A DNA stretch of 64,000 nt from Ga0077555 sp963761475 (GCA_963761475.1 CAVXGT010000013.1:62001-126000), one strand, 5' to 3'. Positions 36,241 through 45,726 are shown, counted from the stretch's first letter. Numbers and translations: made by a program. The notes: a model not told the origin generated them from the sequence alone.

Positions 36241-37452
36241 TTAGAAATTGATTTTGGTGCCCACGATAACCGTCTGGAAGTCCTGGAGGCCAGTGAAGGG
36301 GATGCCACCGGTGAGCGTTTCGGAGAGTTCGAAACTCTTGTAGGTGATGAACATCTCCATGGCGGCGGCGTCGATGTACTGGGTGAGTCCGATGCCCCAC
36401 ATGTTGACTTCGCTGTCGGTCACGTTGTTGAAGGCAGCGTGACGCAGCAGGCCGTCATTGTAGTTGCCATACTCGCCGAACAGCACGGTCTTGCCGATGC
36501 CGAAGAAGTTCTGCGAGATGCCGCCAGCGAGGTACCAGTAGAACTCGGTGTGGTTGTCGTTGCCGGCGGGGCCGGCGAGGCTGTCAGCGTCGGTGACTTT
36601 GCGCTGAGAGGCTGCGCCTGTCAGGAACAGTCCAGTTGGTACGTGCAGGATAGAGGCCGAGCCCTTGAATTCGGTCTCTTTGCGATTGCAGTCCGATGTG
36701 CACTGGTTGATGTTCACGCCGGCTACGCCCGAATTGAATTCGGTGTCTTCCATGTAGCCGATGCCGAAGGCCAAGCGGACGCCACCGAACTCGCCAGCAT
36801 AACGTAGGGCGACGTCCCAGAAGTTGTCCTCGCCAACTGCGGCTTGCAGATTGAACCCTGCGATTGTCGGCGTATCGTATCGCACATGGTTCATGCGGGT
36901 CGTGTCGGAGCTCCTGCCGCCCTCCAAGGCCCTCGACCACGTGCGGTTGGTGTTGTCGTACACGCCGTTGCGGGCAATGACGAAGCCCCCATTGTAAAGC
37001 AGGGTGTTCGGTGTCGCCGCAGAGCCGGTGGCGCCGAGATCGATCAACACAAGGTTGTCCGTGGCCGTGGAGCCATGTCCAATCTCGATCCGGCCGAGTT
37101 GGCTGTGCTTGAGCCAAACCGTGGTGTCACGAAGGCACGAGTTGGTGCATTCGCCGTTGTCATCGCCGCCGTTCGATTGATTGGCAGCCGTGATGGTGTC
37201 GCGATTTACGCCGAACTCATATTTGAAGCCGGCCGTCAGTTGTGGGCTGATCTTGGCTTCGCCCGTGAACCGCCAGCGCGAGAAGATGTTGCCGCCGTCC
37301 ATGCCGATGTAGGTATCGGAGCGGACACCGTCATCCCACCACATCACCTGGCTGCCAACGAACCCTGAAATCTTCAGGCTGACTTTGCGGTTGCCCTTGC
37401 GAACCGTCGTGGCCTCAAGCTCTGCGACCCGCTCTTCGAGGTCTGCGCAGCA
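36241..37452 (-). pseudogene. Porin 3 body without promoter, start or signal peptide
   Basis: In-frame porin sequence of about 404 codons beginning CCADLEERVAELEATT at 37452 and ending GTKINF. It is intact from the first mature Cys to the terminal Phe but lacks the signal peptide, the start codon and any leader. Upstream of 37452 the DNA is the 42-bp spacer behind the aldo/keto reductase stop codon. The first usable ATG, at 37347 (MMWWDDG), would give a cytoplasmic, truncated barrel. Overall it is most like porin 4, with changes in predicted surface loops. There are no internal stops, so it is not a decayed gene: the body looks preserved and only the head is missing, as expected for a silent cassette. 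Confidence 0.85.
37353..37452 (-). repeat. Left copy of a perfect 100-bp inverted repeat
   Basis: Reverse-complement identical over exactly 100 bp to 44014-44113. It covers the first ~33 codons of the mature porin 3 (from TGCTGC to GTTGGCA). Beyond the inner end the left copy is aldo/keto reductase spacer; beyond the outer end porins 3 and 4 diverge at once (GCCAGGTG versus CACAAGTC). Confidence 0.95.
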
Positions 37453-37494
37453 GACACCGGTTGAAATGCAGCACTTTACCGGGAATTCATCCCA

Positions 37495-38514
37495 TCAGCA
37501 CACGCGGGGGTGGCGGCCTTCGACGGGATATTGCGGATCTGTGTAGCCTGGCGTTGACGGATGGCCGGGTGGCACCAGCAAATCGACGAGTTCTTCCTCA
37601 GCCTTGCTCCAGGGATAGTCGAGGGCTGCCATATAGCTCTGCCATTGGGCAAAGGTCCGAGGTCCAGCGATGACGGAGGTGACGGCCCCGCAATTCAGGG
37701 CCCAGGCTACTGCAAGACCCACCAGCGTCTGACCTTTGGCCTCGGCGTGCTCCTTCAGGCGGCGGGCGATTTCGAGTGATTCTGGCCGCCACTCCGTTTG
37801 CATCATCCGTCGATCGGCGCGCCCGGCGCGTGTGTCGGGTGGAGCGTTGCTGCCGGGCTGGTACTTGCCTGATAGTATTCCACGGGCCAGGGGGCTGTAG
37901 ATGGCCACGCCCAGATCGAACGCCCGCGCCGCCGGGAACAGCTCGACCTCGGGCATCCGGGTCATAATGTTGTAGTAGGGCTGTAGGACCACCGGAGGTG
38001 GTGCACCCACCTCCTTGCAAGCTTGTGCGATCACCGGGATATGCCAAGCGCGGACGTTGGAAAGGCCCCAGTAGCGAATCTTTCCCATCCGGATCAGATC
38101 CCCGAACGTCCGAGCAACCTCGGTCCACGGCACGGTCGGATCGACCCGGTGGATGTATTGGATATCGATCCAGTCGGTGCCCAGGCGCCTGAGCGAGGCG
38201 TCCGTCGCCTCGATCATGTTGCGGCGCGATAAACCCCGTTCATTCGGACCCGGCCCCATCGGTTGGGCGAGCTTGGTTGCCAGCACCCAATGCCGGCGTT
38301 TGTCCGCCAAGGCGCGGCCGACTGCTTCTTCGGAGCGGCCTTGCTCATAGGTATTGGCGGTATCGATAAAGTTAACACCGCTGTCCGCGGCATCCGCCAC
38401 CATGCGCATGGCTTCCGCGTCCGGCGTCGGTCCACCGAACATCATGGTTCCCAGGCAGATCTGCGAGACCTTCAGGCCACTGGTTCCCAGTGGCTGGTAG
38501 TGGATCGAGCTCAT
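37495..38514 (-). CDS. Aldo/keto reductase
   Basis: A 339-residue NADPH-dependent oxidoreductase with the (beta/alpha)8 AKR fold. The catalytic tetrad is visible: Asp and Tyr in NFIDTANTYEQGRSEE, Lys in VLATKLAQP and His in IQYIHRVDP. The cofactor region SVIAGPRTFAQWQ near the C-terminus is also typical. The length and the MFGGPTPDAEA insertion resemble the YghZ/AKR14-like subgroup acting on small aldehydes or 2-oxo sugars. Its last codons lie 42 bp from the first porin 3 codon in the same direction, so reductase transcription would run into the headless porin. It diverges from the MFS gene. Confidence 0.9.
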   Translation of the reverse strand: MSSIHYQPLGTSGLKVSQICLGTMMFGGPTPDAEAMRMVADAADSGVNFIDTANTYEQGRSEEAVGRALADKRRHWVLATKLAQPMGPGPNERGLSRRNMIEATDASLRRLGTDWIDIQYIHRVDPTVPWTEVARTFGDLIRMGKIRYWGLSNVRAWHIPVIAQACKEVGAPPPVVLQPYYNIMTRMPEVELFPAARAFDLGVAIYSPLARGILSGKYQPGSNAPPDTRAGRADRRMMQTEWRPESLEIARRLKEHAEAKGQTLVGLAVAWALNCGAVTSVIAGPRTFAQWQSYMAALDYPWSKAEEELVDLLVPPGHPSTPGYTDPQYPVEGRHPRVC

Positions 38515-38661
38515 GGAATTCCCCAGTTTTGTTTGCCCGGCAAGCGGAGTTCACGTTGTGCATGCCGACAGTCTCGACCCAATCATGCGTTGACGCGACG
38601 GTGGCAGGCGGCGGATGGTTGCAGCTCGGGCCGCTGGCGGCCAGATCACCAAGGAAGACCC

Positions 38662-39981
38662 GTGCAAAGACCTGTCGAAAGCGAGCCGCCCAAGGCCTCT
38701 CCCTGGCTGATTTTCGTGGCGCTCGCGCCTTTCGGACTCGGATACTTCTTTTCCTACCTCTACCGCGCCGTCAATGCCGTCGTGGCGCCTGAGCTTGTGC
38801 GCGATGTCGGCGTTTCCGCCTCCGAGCTCGGCCTCCTCACTTCGGCCTATCTGCTGGCGTTCGCGCTGTTCCAGCCGCCTCTCGGCATTCTGCTCGATCG
38901 ATATGGTCCACGCCGGGTGCAGAGTGCGCTGGTGGCCACGGGGGCTGGGGGTGCGCTTTTGTTCTCCGCTGCGCAGAGCGTGGAGGTCTTGACCATCGCC
39001 CGGGCCATCATCGGCATCGGCTTTGCCGGTGGACTGATGGCAGCGTTCAAGGCCGTTGTCATCTGGGTGCCGGAGCCGCGGCGTGCGCTTGCCAACGCCT
39101 GCGTCATGTCGGCCGGTGCGCTGGGTGTCATCCTGTCGACGGCGCCGATGGCCTGGGCGGTCGGAGCCTACGGCTGGCGCCAAGCCTTCGTGGGCCTGGC
39201 TCTCCTGACGTTTGTGGTAGCGGTGTTGATCTTTCTGATCGTCCCGGAACGGGGCCAAGCGGCCGTTGCGCCAACGCCGCTCGGCACGCAGTTGCGTGAA
39301 GTCGGCCATATCTTCACCGATCGCGTATTCCTGGCACTGGCGCCAGTGCTTGCGATCCCAGCCGGCGCCCATATCGCCCTGCAGACGCTTTGGGCCGGGC
39401 CGTGGTTTCGCGACGTCGCCGGTCTCGACCGGACGGCCGTCGGCGAGCATCTGTTCGTGATGGGCGTCGTCTTTCTGGTGGGCGTACTCAGCAGTGGCGT
39501 GGTGGCCGACCGGTTGGTCCGGCGCGGCATCAGTCTGCTGACGGTCAACATCGGGTTCCTGCTTGTGTTTCTGGCGTCCCAGGTGGCCATCATCCTGGTG
39601 GAGCCAGTACCGCCCATCGTGTCGTGGTCGCTGTATGCCATGACCGGCCACACTGCCGTCTTGGCATACCCTTGGCTTGCCGGTTACTTCGGCGCGGCCC
39701 GGTCTGGCCGTTCCAACACCGCCGTCAACCTGCTGCTCTTTGGTGCAGCATTCCTGGTCCAGTACGCCGTTGGCTGGGTGATCGACCTCTACCCACCGAC
39801 TGCGACGGGCGGATACGATCCGCAGGCCTATCGCGCCGCCTTTGGCGTAGTGCTCGGGCTCGAGGTCCTGGCGTTACTCTGGTATTTCGCCAACATTCGC
39901 CTGTTGCGGGCCGCCGAGCGGCCGCCTGTGCCCGCATCTCGTGGCAATCCACGGGCATTCGCAACGGGTCCCGCGAGCTGA
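38662..39981 (+). CDS. MFS transporter
   Basis: A 439-residue integral membrane transporter with twelve predicted hydrophobic segments. It starts around SPWLIFVALAPFGLGYFFSY, and the motif-A loop ILLDRYGPRRVQ follows helix 2. The family is general MFS_1; hydrophobic topology is clear but the substrate is not. GTG at 38662 has AAGGAAG five bases upstream. The open frame reaches to 38263 over the reductase gene, but that part is antisense. A short unassigned region (38515-38661) carries the divergent promoters. Confidence 0.85.
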   Translation: MQRPVESEPPKASPWLIFVALAPFGLGYFFSYLYRAVNAVVAPELVRDVGVSASELGLLTSAYLLAFALFQPPLGILLDRYGPRRVQSALVATGAGGALLFSAAQSVEVLTIARAIIGIGFAGGLMAAFKAVVIWVPEPRRALANACVMSAGALGVILSTAPMAWAVGAYGWRQAFVGLALLTFVVAVLIFLIVPERGQAAVAPTPLGTQLREVGHIFTDRVFLALAPVLAIPAGAHIALQTLWAGPWFRDVAGLDRTAVGEHLFVMGVVFLVGVLSSGVVADRLVRRGISLLTVNIGFLLVFLASQVAIILVEPVPPIVSWSLYAMTGHTAVLAYPWLAGYFGAARSGRSNTAVNLLLFGAAFLVQYAVGWVIDLYPPTATGGYDPQAYRAAFGVVLGLEVLALLWYFANIRLLRAAERPPVPASRGNPRAFATGPAS

Positions 39982-40006
39982 AGCGGGCGCAGTTTGTGGC
40001 TTTGGT

Positions 40007-40976
40007 TCAGGCGGCATTCTCGTCGTCAGCGGAGCGGGCCGCCGGTTGAACCCAACGAGTGTTCCACCACATCCACTGCTCCGGCGTCTCCCGGATCCAC
40101 CCCTCGAATACGGCAAAGATTGCGGTCGTCAGCGCCAACGCATCCCCTCGTTTGTCGTTGGTTCGGGGGACATCCAAGGGCACGATGTCGATGCGGAAGC
40201 GACTGCTCGTCCCAATACGCACCGCTCTACCGACCCAGATTTGCGCGCCGACATGCCGGGCGATCATCGCCGGTGCAGTCGTGAAGCGTGCTGTGTGGCC
40301 CATGAATGCAATCGGATCGCCCCGCCGGTCGAAATGATCGCAGACAAAGCCAAGCGCGCTGCCGGAGCGCACCCGGTCGATCAAGCGGCGAGCGGTACGC
40401 TGGCCAGCCTGCGACTCATCGCGGTCGCCTTTGCCAAGTAGCCCGCCTGGATAAAGGATCAGTCGCGTGGCAGCGAGCCAAGCGTCAATTCGGGGGTTGT
40501 CCAGGGGCTTGTAAACCCCCGTTGGCCGGCGGCCCAGGCGCGTCAGCGGCAGTATTGCAATCTCCCAGTTGCCGAGGTGCAGGGTGCAACCGATTATTGG
40601 CTGCGGCTCTGGAAGCATCTTCCGGGCGTACTCGAGTTGCGGGAATCTCGATCCGTTCGGGATCCTCCAGTAGCTGATCGAGGACCAGCGTCTCGGCGAA
40701 GGTGCGGCCCATGTTGGCCCACATCTGCCGTGCGATTTCTTCGCGTTCGGACTGCGTCTTATCCGGGAATGCCAGGGCGAGGTTAGAAAGCGCCCGCCGG
40801 TTCTGGCGCAGACGCGGCCCAACCTGACGCATGATCACAGCGCCCATAGCGGCCAGCCGGTCTGGACCGAGGCGGGCGGCCAACGGCAGCGCGGCCTTCA
40901 GCGCCCAATATTGCAGGGCGTGGCCAACGCCCACCTGGCTGCGCGAGTTCGCTCTATCGTCGCTTTTCACGACCAT
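40007..40976 (-). pseudogene. LpxL-like lysophospholipid acyltransferase, frameshifted
   Basis: Second of two tandem acyltransferases of the LpxL/HtrB family. Two overlapping frames make one protein of about 320 residues if the coding-strand CCC at 40641-40643 loses one base: ERIEIP then continues QLEYARKMLPEPQPIIGC. The H(X4)E active-site motif is in CTLHLGNWEIAI, and the FDRRGDPIAFMG and PEQWMWWNTRW segments are conserved. The likely start at 40976 overlaps the upstream paralogue by 10 bp. Whether this is a true mutation or a one-base error cannot be told here. Confidence 0.8.
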
Positions 40977-41872
40977 CGGCGGTTCGACCACATCCATTGT
41001 TCCGGGTTTTCTCGGATCCACGCCTCGAACTGCTGCTGCATGGCCGCCGTGATGGTCTTGACGTCCTCGCCGGGATTGCCAGAACGCGGCACTTTCAACT
41101 CTTTGATCTCGATTTCAAATCGGCTCTGGGCGCCGATGCGGAGGCAGCGCGCCAACCAGATCCGGGCCCCCAGGCGGCGAGCAATCATGGCGGGAATGGC
41201 AACGGAGCGGGCGTCCTTGCCGAAGAACGGCACGGGGATGCCGCTCTTGTCGTAGAGGTCGCAGACCAGCCCCAATCGCCCGCCGTTGCGCACGAGGTCG
41301 GTAATTTGCCGGGCCGTGCGTTGGCCTTCTTCCCAGTTGCCGTCTACCTTGCCCTTGCCGAGCAGACCGCCGGGATAGAGATCACGCCTTTGCCGGCGCA
41401 GCAGCGCATCGACATAGGGGTTCTTGACAGTGCGGTAGACGGCGGCCGGGTTGCCTCCCGCAACCACCATTGGCCAGATCGCCAACTCCCAGTTGCCCAT
41501 GTGCAAGGAACAGCCGATGGCGGCCCCCAACTTGTTGCGATAACGTCCGAATATATCGCCGTTGATGATGCGGATGCGGTCCGGCTGCTGCAGCATGCGG
41601 TCAATCTGCATGGTCTCAGCCATCACGCGACCGAGATTGGCCCACATGGCACGGGCGATGGCCTCGCGCTCGGCCGCTGTCTTCTCCGGAAAGGCAATCT
41701 GCAGGTTCGCCAGCGCGCGCTTATGACGTCGCAGTCTCGGAGCGATCGTACCCCATACAGCCGCCGAAACATTGGCGGCCAGGTCGAGCGGCATCGCCCG
41801 CACCACGGCCATCAGGACGAGCAGGAGACCGTATTCCAGGCGATGGCGTAGATCGACGAGCGCTGAGGTCAT
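40967..41872 (-). CDS. LpxL/HtrB-family lipid A (or lysophospholipid) acyltransferase
   Basis: A 301-residue membrane-associated acyltransferase. An N-terminal hydrophobic segment (GLLLVLMAVVRAMPLDLA) anchors it to the inner membrane. The H(X4)E catalytic motif is in CSLHMGNWELAI, followed by DLYPGGLLGKG, CDLYDKSGIPVPFFG and the PEQWMWSNRRW end. The family adds secondary acyl chains to lipid A or related lipids. It is tandem with the frameshifted paralogue downstream, and the two probably act in sequence or on different positions. It sits inside the candidate invertible segment, so its neighbours on the outer-membrane side may vary together with porin expression. Confidence 0.88.
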   Translation of the reverse strand: MTSALVDLRHRLEYGLLLVLMAVVRAMPLDLAANVSAAVWGTIAPRLRRHKRALANLQIAFPEKTAAEREAIARAMWANLGRVMAETMQIDRMLQQPDRIRIINGDIFGRYRNKLGAAIGCSLHMGNWELAIWPMVVAGGNPAAVYRTVKNPYVDALLRRQRRDLYPGGLLGKGKVDGNWEEGQRTARQITDLVRNGGRLGLVCDLYDKSGIPVPFFGKDARSVAIPAMIARRLGARIWLARCLRIGAQSRFEIEIKELKVPRSGNPGEDVKTITAAMQQQFEAWIRENPEQWMWSNRRWS

Positions 41873-41973
41873 GTCCGATCCGGCAGTGACGCGGCTGATT
41901 GTGGCCGCTTGACGCCTCGCTTGCCCTCATCGCACCTCGGGCGTCAACCCCTGCTGCTGCCGCATGGGGGCAA

Positions 41974-43200
41974 TCATGCCGGAGCGGGCCGCAGCAACGT
42001 GGGTTGTGGCCCGGAGGGCCCCACCCCCATGCTCATGGCAACGCGGCGCAAAGCCGGCACGGCAGCGATGGCACCTATCCCAAAGGCGCGGCCGAGATCG
42101 CCCGCCACGGCGCCTGCAAAAAGCGTCCTGTTGAGCATGTCGACAGCCAGACTTCGGCTCGTCACATCGGGCCGTCGTGCGCCCTCGTAGCGCGCCAGGA
42201 CGGCAGGGCTGCCCGGGTCGGCTCCCTCGCGCATGGCGTCGGCAACGATCTCGGCCAGCCAGGCTGCATCGCGCAGGCCGAGGTTCAACCCTTGTGCCCC
42301 GATCGGAGGAACTTTGTGGCCGGCTTCCCCAATCAAGGCTGTCCGGGCGCGGCCGAATGTGCGCGCCGTAAGGCCTGTCAGCGGGAATGTCCGCAGCAGC
42401 CCGATGTCGGAGATCCGTCCGAGCGCGCCTCCGACCCGGTCCTCCAACGCGCCGGCGAACGCCGCTTCATCAAGCGACTGCAGCCGACGGGCCTCCTCCG
42501 GCGCCTCCACCCACACAAGGCTCGACTGCGATCCAGGCAGCGGCACTGTCGTCAAAGGGCCTGGGCGGTAATGCCATTCATTGGAAACGCTGTGATGAGG
42601 CCGGCTGTGGCGGAAGCGGGCGGCAAGAGCCGACTGCGGATAGCTCCACGTCTCGACCTCGATACCAGCACGCGCGCGGCATGAGGATTGGGTTCCATCA
42701 GCGGCGACGAGAAGTGGCGCGGAAATCCAGCTGCCATCGACGCAGCGCACCCGCGTGACGTCGTCGGAGAGAGCGATGTCGTCAGCCATCGCAGGCACCC
42801 AACGGACGTTGTCAAGCGCTAGTAAGTGCTCTGCAAGTCTGAGCAACAAAGCGCTGTTCTCGAAGTTGAAGCCGAAGTGAGCCAGCCCGATCTCATTGGC
42901 TCGAAATAGAACTTCGGGCGCTCGCACCAGCGCTCCCGTCATGTCGATCAAGCGCAGGGCGTCGAGGGGTTCGCAACCCGCGTCGAGCGCCGACCAGACG
43001 CCGATGTGGCGAAGGAAGTCGATGCTTGTTCCGAAAAGCGCGGTCGTCCGCGTGTCGCGGGCGGCAATCGACGCGGTGATTGGCGGTCCAACAAGGGCAA
43101 CGTCAACCCCGCATCGGGCCAGCGCGGCAGCTGAAGACAGGCCAGCCAAGCCGGTTCCAACGATCGTACAGGTGACTTTGATGTCCATGGGCGTACTCAT
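41974..43200 (-). CDS. FAD-dependent monooxygenase, UbiH/UbiF/COQ6 family
   Basis: Flavin hydroxylase of 408 residues, of the group acting in ubiquinone ring hydroxylation. The FAD-binding Rossmann motif is VGTGLAGLSSAAALARCG (canonical GxGxxG). The second FAD motif is LIGEAGHKVPPIGAQGLN, where the typical GDAAH is GEAGH. The LLVAADGTQSSCRARAGIE segment matches the DG motif. A membrane or Coq partner cannot be seen. ATG at 43200 is used; upstream in-frame sequence is not protein-like. Which ring position it hydroxylates cannot be decided. Confidence 0.87.
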   Translation of the reverse strand: MSTPMDIKVTCTIVGTGLAGLSSAAALARCGVDVALVGPPITASIAARDTRTTALFGTSIDFLRHIGVWSALDAGCEPLDALRLIDMTGALVRAPEVLFRANEIGLAHFGFNFENSALLLRLAEHLLALDNVRWVPAMADDIALSDDVTRVRCVDGSWISAPLLVAADGTQSSCRARAGIEVETWSYPQSALAARFRHSRPHHSVSNEWHYRPGPLTTVPLPGSQSSLVWVEAPEEARRLQSLDEAAFAGALEDRVGGALGRISDIGLLRTFPLTGLTARTFGRARTALIGEAGHKVPPIGAQGLNLGLRDAAWLAEIVADAMREGADPGSPAVLARYEGARRPDVTSRSLAVDMLNRTLFAGAVAGDLGRAFGIGAIAAVPALRRVAMSMGVGPSGPQPTLLRPAPA

Positions 43201-43917
43201 CGTCAGCAAATTCGGGTCGCCGTTTGGCAATGGAGTTACGCTCCTAACATGGTCGCGCGCCACCAGCGACACGTGCCGCAACGTCGGTGCCACCACTCCA
43301 TGCCCATCGGCCACCATGATTGGGCACCGGCGTGACCATGACGAACGCCACAGGCTCGCCCAGATCACCGGTTACCCATTTCGTGTGACCACTCGCGTGG
43401 CCGTGCCTCGTTGGCCACACCACATGCCGCGGCCGGGCCACAGATGACATGCGACACGCGCCAACCCATTGAAGATCATCGAGCATACCAGCCGCGATGC
43501 CTACTGGTAGCGGACCGCCAAGACGAGCAGCGCGTGCTGAGGAAGACGAATTACCGTGTCCAAATGATGCGGCGGGATAGCCCCGGTTCGATCTTGGTCT
43601 GATTCGGAAATCAGCGGAAATCTCCGATACTCTCTAATGATTTCAACAGGATAAAGACTAATCAGTGCGCAACGAATCGATAAATCGTTGCATCTTCGCC
43701 ACAAGACAATCGGAATGGTGGGGGTAACGGCAGTTTAAGCTTAACAGCTGGTGAATGCCCCCTTAAGTGTAGCCCACCGACCAAGGCTGATGGCCGTATC
43801 AGGCAATCGCAAGCAGATGGCAGATCGGCCAGCGGCGGGGTAGAACGAAGACCTTCAGCGTACGTAAGCTCAAGTGAATAGTAGCTTGGGGTAGCGTTAG
43901 TCCAGGAGATGAGAGTG
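43201..43917. promoter_or_regulatory. Upstream region of porin 4
   Basis: About 717 bp without a convincing gene. It must contain the porin 4 promoter; the GGAG Shine-Dalgarno is at 43904-43908. TTAAGCTTAA is a 10-bp palindrome at 43735-43744. It is part of the candidate invertible segment and does not resemble the 130-bp leader of porins 1 and 2, so the porins are likely regulated differently. Confidence 0.5.
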
Positions 43918-45249
43918 ATGTATGGGGGACTGCTTAAGTCGGCTAGCGCTGTAGCGATGATCGCTGCCGCTGGTCTTTTCACAAGCGCTAACGCAGCTGA
44001 CCTTGGCGGTGATTGCTGCGCAGACCTCGAAGAGCGGGTCGCAGAGCTTGAGGCCACGACGGTTCGCAAGGGCAACCGCAAAGTCAGCCTGAAGATTTCA
44101 GGGTTCGTTGGCACACAAGTCATGTGGTGGGACGACGGCAGCCGTTCGGATACCTATATCGGTATGGATGGCGGCAACATCTTCTCGCGCTGGCGCTTCA
44201 CGGGCGAAGCCAAGATCAGCCCGCAAGTCACGGCCGGCTTCACCTATGAGTTCGGCTTGAACCGGCACTCGATCACGAGCGCAAATCAGGCCAACGGCAC
44301 GCCGCTTAATGGTGCGGGCGCGGGCGACGACGCTGGAGAGTGCACGAACTCCTGCATCCGCGACACAACGGTCTGGATCAAGCACGCCCAACTCGGCAAG
44401 CTCAAGATGGGTCAGGGCTCGACTGCCACTGACAACCTTATCCTGATCGACCTGGGTGCGACTGGCTCGGCCGCAACGCCGGATGTGCGCCTGTACAATG
44501 GCTCGTTCGTCATCCCCAGGAATGGCGTCTACGACAACCAGAACAGGACTTGGTTCACGGCTCTTTACGGCGGTCGCAGCTACGACACCGACCGCATGAA
44601 CCACGTCCTCTACGAGACGCCCACCCTTGCTGGCTTTACGCTGCAAGCGGCTGTGGCCGAAGATAACTTCTGGGACGTGGCCCTGCGTTACGCGGGTGAA
44701 TTCGGTGGAGTTCGCGTAGCCTTCGGGATCGGCTACCTGGAGGACACCGAGTTCAACTCGGGCGTCGCAGGTGTAAGCATCAACCAGTGCACGACGGACT
44801 GCAACCGCAAGGAATCGGAGATCAAAGGCTCGGCGTCCATTCTGCACGTGCCGACCGGCCTGTTCCTCACTGGTGCTGCCGGCCAACGTGATGTCGAGAA
44901 TGCCGACAGCCTTGCTGGCCCAGCTGGCAACCAGAACCACACATCTGGTTGGTGGTACCTCTCGGGCGGTATCTCGCAGAACTTCTTCGGCATCGGCAAG
45001 ACCGTGCTGTTCGGCGAGTACGGCCACTATGAAGATGGCCTGCGCCGCAATGCCAACTTCAACAACGTCGCCTCCAACGACGTTGATGTCTGGGGCATTG
45101 GTTTGACGCAGTACGTCGACGCGGCAGCGATGGAAGTGTTCATCACTTACAAGCACTTCGAGCTGTCTGAGACCTTGACGGGCGGTGTGCCGTTCACCGG
45201 CTTGCAGGATTTCCAGACGGTCATCGTCGGAACCAAGATCAACTTCTGA
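43918..45249 (+). CDS. Porin 4 (intact, plus strand)
   Basis: A 443-residue outer-membrane porin. ATG at 43918 is preferred over 43909 because the AGGAG site is too close to the latter. A signal peptide (MYGGLLKSASAVAMIAAAGL, cleaved after SANA) precedes ADLGGDCCADLEERVAELE. The body is closest to porin 3, with the same NGVYDN, GRS, and ELSETLTGG features, and ends in VIVGTKINF. Loop differences from porin 3 include the ANQANGTPLNGAGAGDDAGE stretch and GNQNHTSGWWYL. Its first mature codons lie in the 100-bp inverted repeat. A hairpin follows. The orientation is opposite to the other three porins, as expected if an inversion placed its head here. Confidence 0.93.
   Translation: MYGGLLKSASAVAMIAAAGLFTSANAADLGGDCCADLEERVAELEATTVRKGNRKVSLKISGFVGTQVMWWDDGSRSDTYIGMDGGNIFSRWRFTGEAKISPQVTAGFTYEFGLNRHSITSANQANGTPLNGAGAGDDAGECTNSCIRDTTVWIKHAQLGKLKMGQGSTATDNLILIDLGATGSAATPDVRLYNGSFVIPRNGVYDNQNRTWFTALYGGRSYDTDRMNHVLYETPTLAGFTLQAAVAEDNFWDVALRYAGEFGGVRVAFGIGYLEDTEFNSGVAGVSINQCTTDCNRKESEIKGSASILHVPTGLFLTGAAGQRDVENADSLAGPAGNQNHTSGWWYLSGGISQNFFGIGKTVLFGEYGHYEDGLRRNANFNNVASNDVDVWGIGLTQYVDAAAMEVFITYKHFELSETLTGGVPFTGLQDFQTVIVGTKINF
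44014..44113 (+). repeat. Right copy of a perfect 100-bp inverted repeat
   Basis: Identical to the reverse complement of 37353-37452. Inner side is the porin 4 signal-peptide codons; outer side is the porin 4 body. See the invertible-segment entry. Confidence 0.95.
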
Positions 45250-45257
45250 TCTGATTT

Positions 45258-45282
45258 GGGTGGCGCCTTCGTGGCGCCACCC
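45258..45282 (+). terminator. Hairpin after porin 4
   Basis: GGGTGGCGCC (45258-45267) and GGCGCCACCC (45273-45282) form a 10-bp perfect stem with a TTCGT loop, 9 bp after the porin 4 stop. No T-run follows, so termination may need Rho. Confidence 0.65.
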
Positions 45283-45726
45283 ACTCGCCGTTGGCGCATC
45301 GCTCGGTCCCACTTTTGGTGTTGACGGTGCGTTATGTAGTCAAGTTGTAAAGACGACGTATATTCGGTGTGTATTCGGCTCGGCCGGTTTGTCTCTTTGG
45401 TGATTGCGTTTTTGAAAAAGGGAACGCGAACAACGCAAAATTTGGAAACCCGAAGGCCCAGTGCCGGAAAGCGAGGTGAAGTGGAACCCCAACCTGGTCC
45501 CACTGAAAGTGGTGTTTTGGCTACATTCGGTTTCATTCCCAGCATCCCACACTTCCGGATGCTTGCTGCACGCCAGCCTTCGGACTATCCAGCAGCCCCT
45601 GTTCGCTTCAGCTCAAGCGCAGCGTCCCGTGGGGTAAAGACTGGGGTAGGTGTTGGCGGTCTGCTCAGCACATCGATCCAGATTGCCTCTCGGAGTGACG
45701 CGCTGCCCGGCTGAAGGGGTAGCGTC
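45283..45726. other. Region between porin 4 and the recombinase
   Basis: About 444 bp. It has a somewhat AT-rich stretch at 45320-45430 that could hold a promoter for the recombinase. I see no gene and no obvious attachment-site repeat. Confidence 0.35.

Larger units (their letters stand above)
37453..44013. other. Candidate invertible segment (6.56 kb)
   Basis: DNA bounded by the 100-bp inverted repeats. Its right end is the promoter, ribosome site, start and signal peptide of porin 4; its left end is the tail of the aldo/keto reductase gene. Recombination between the repeats would invert it, joining the head in frame to porin 3 and leaving porin 4 headless behind the reductase. This is an inference from the arrangement; only one orientation is seen here. 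Confidence 0.5.
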
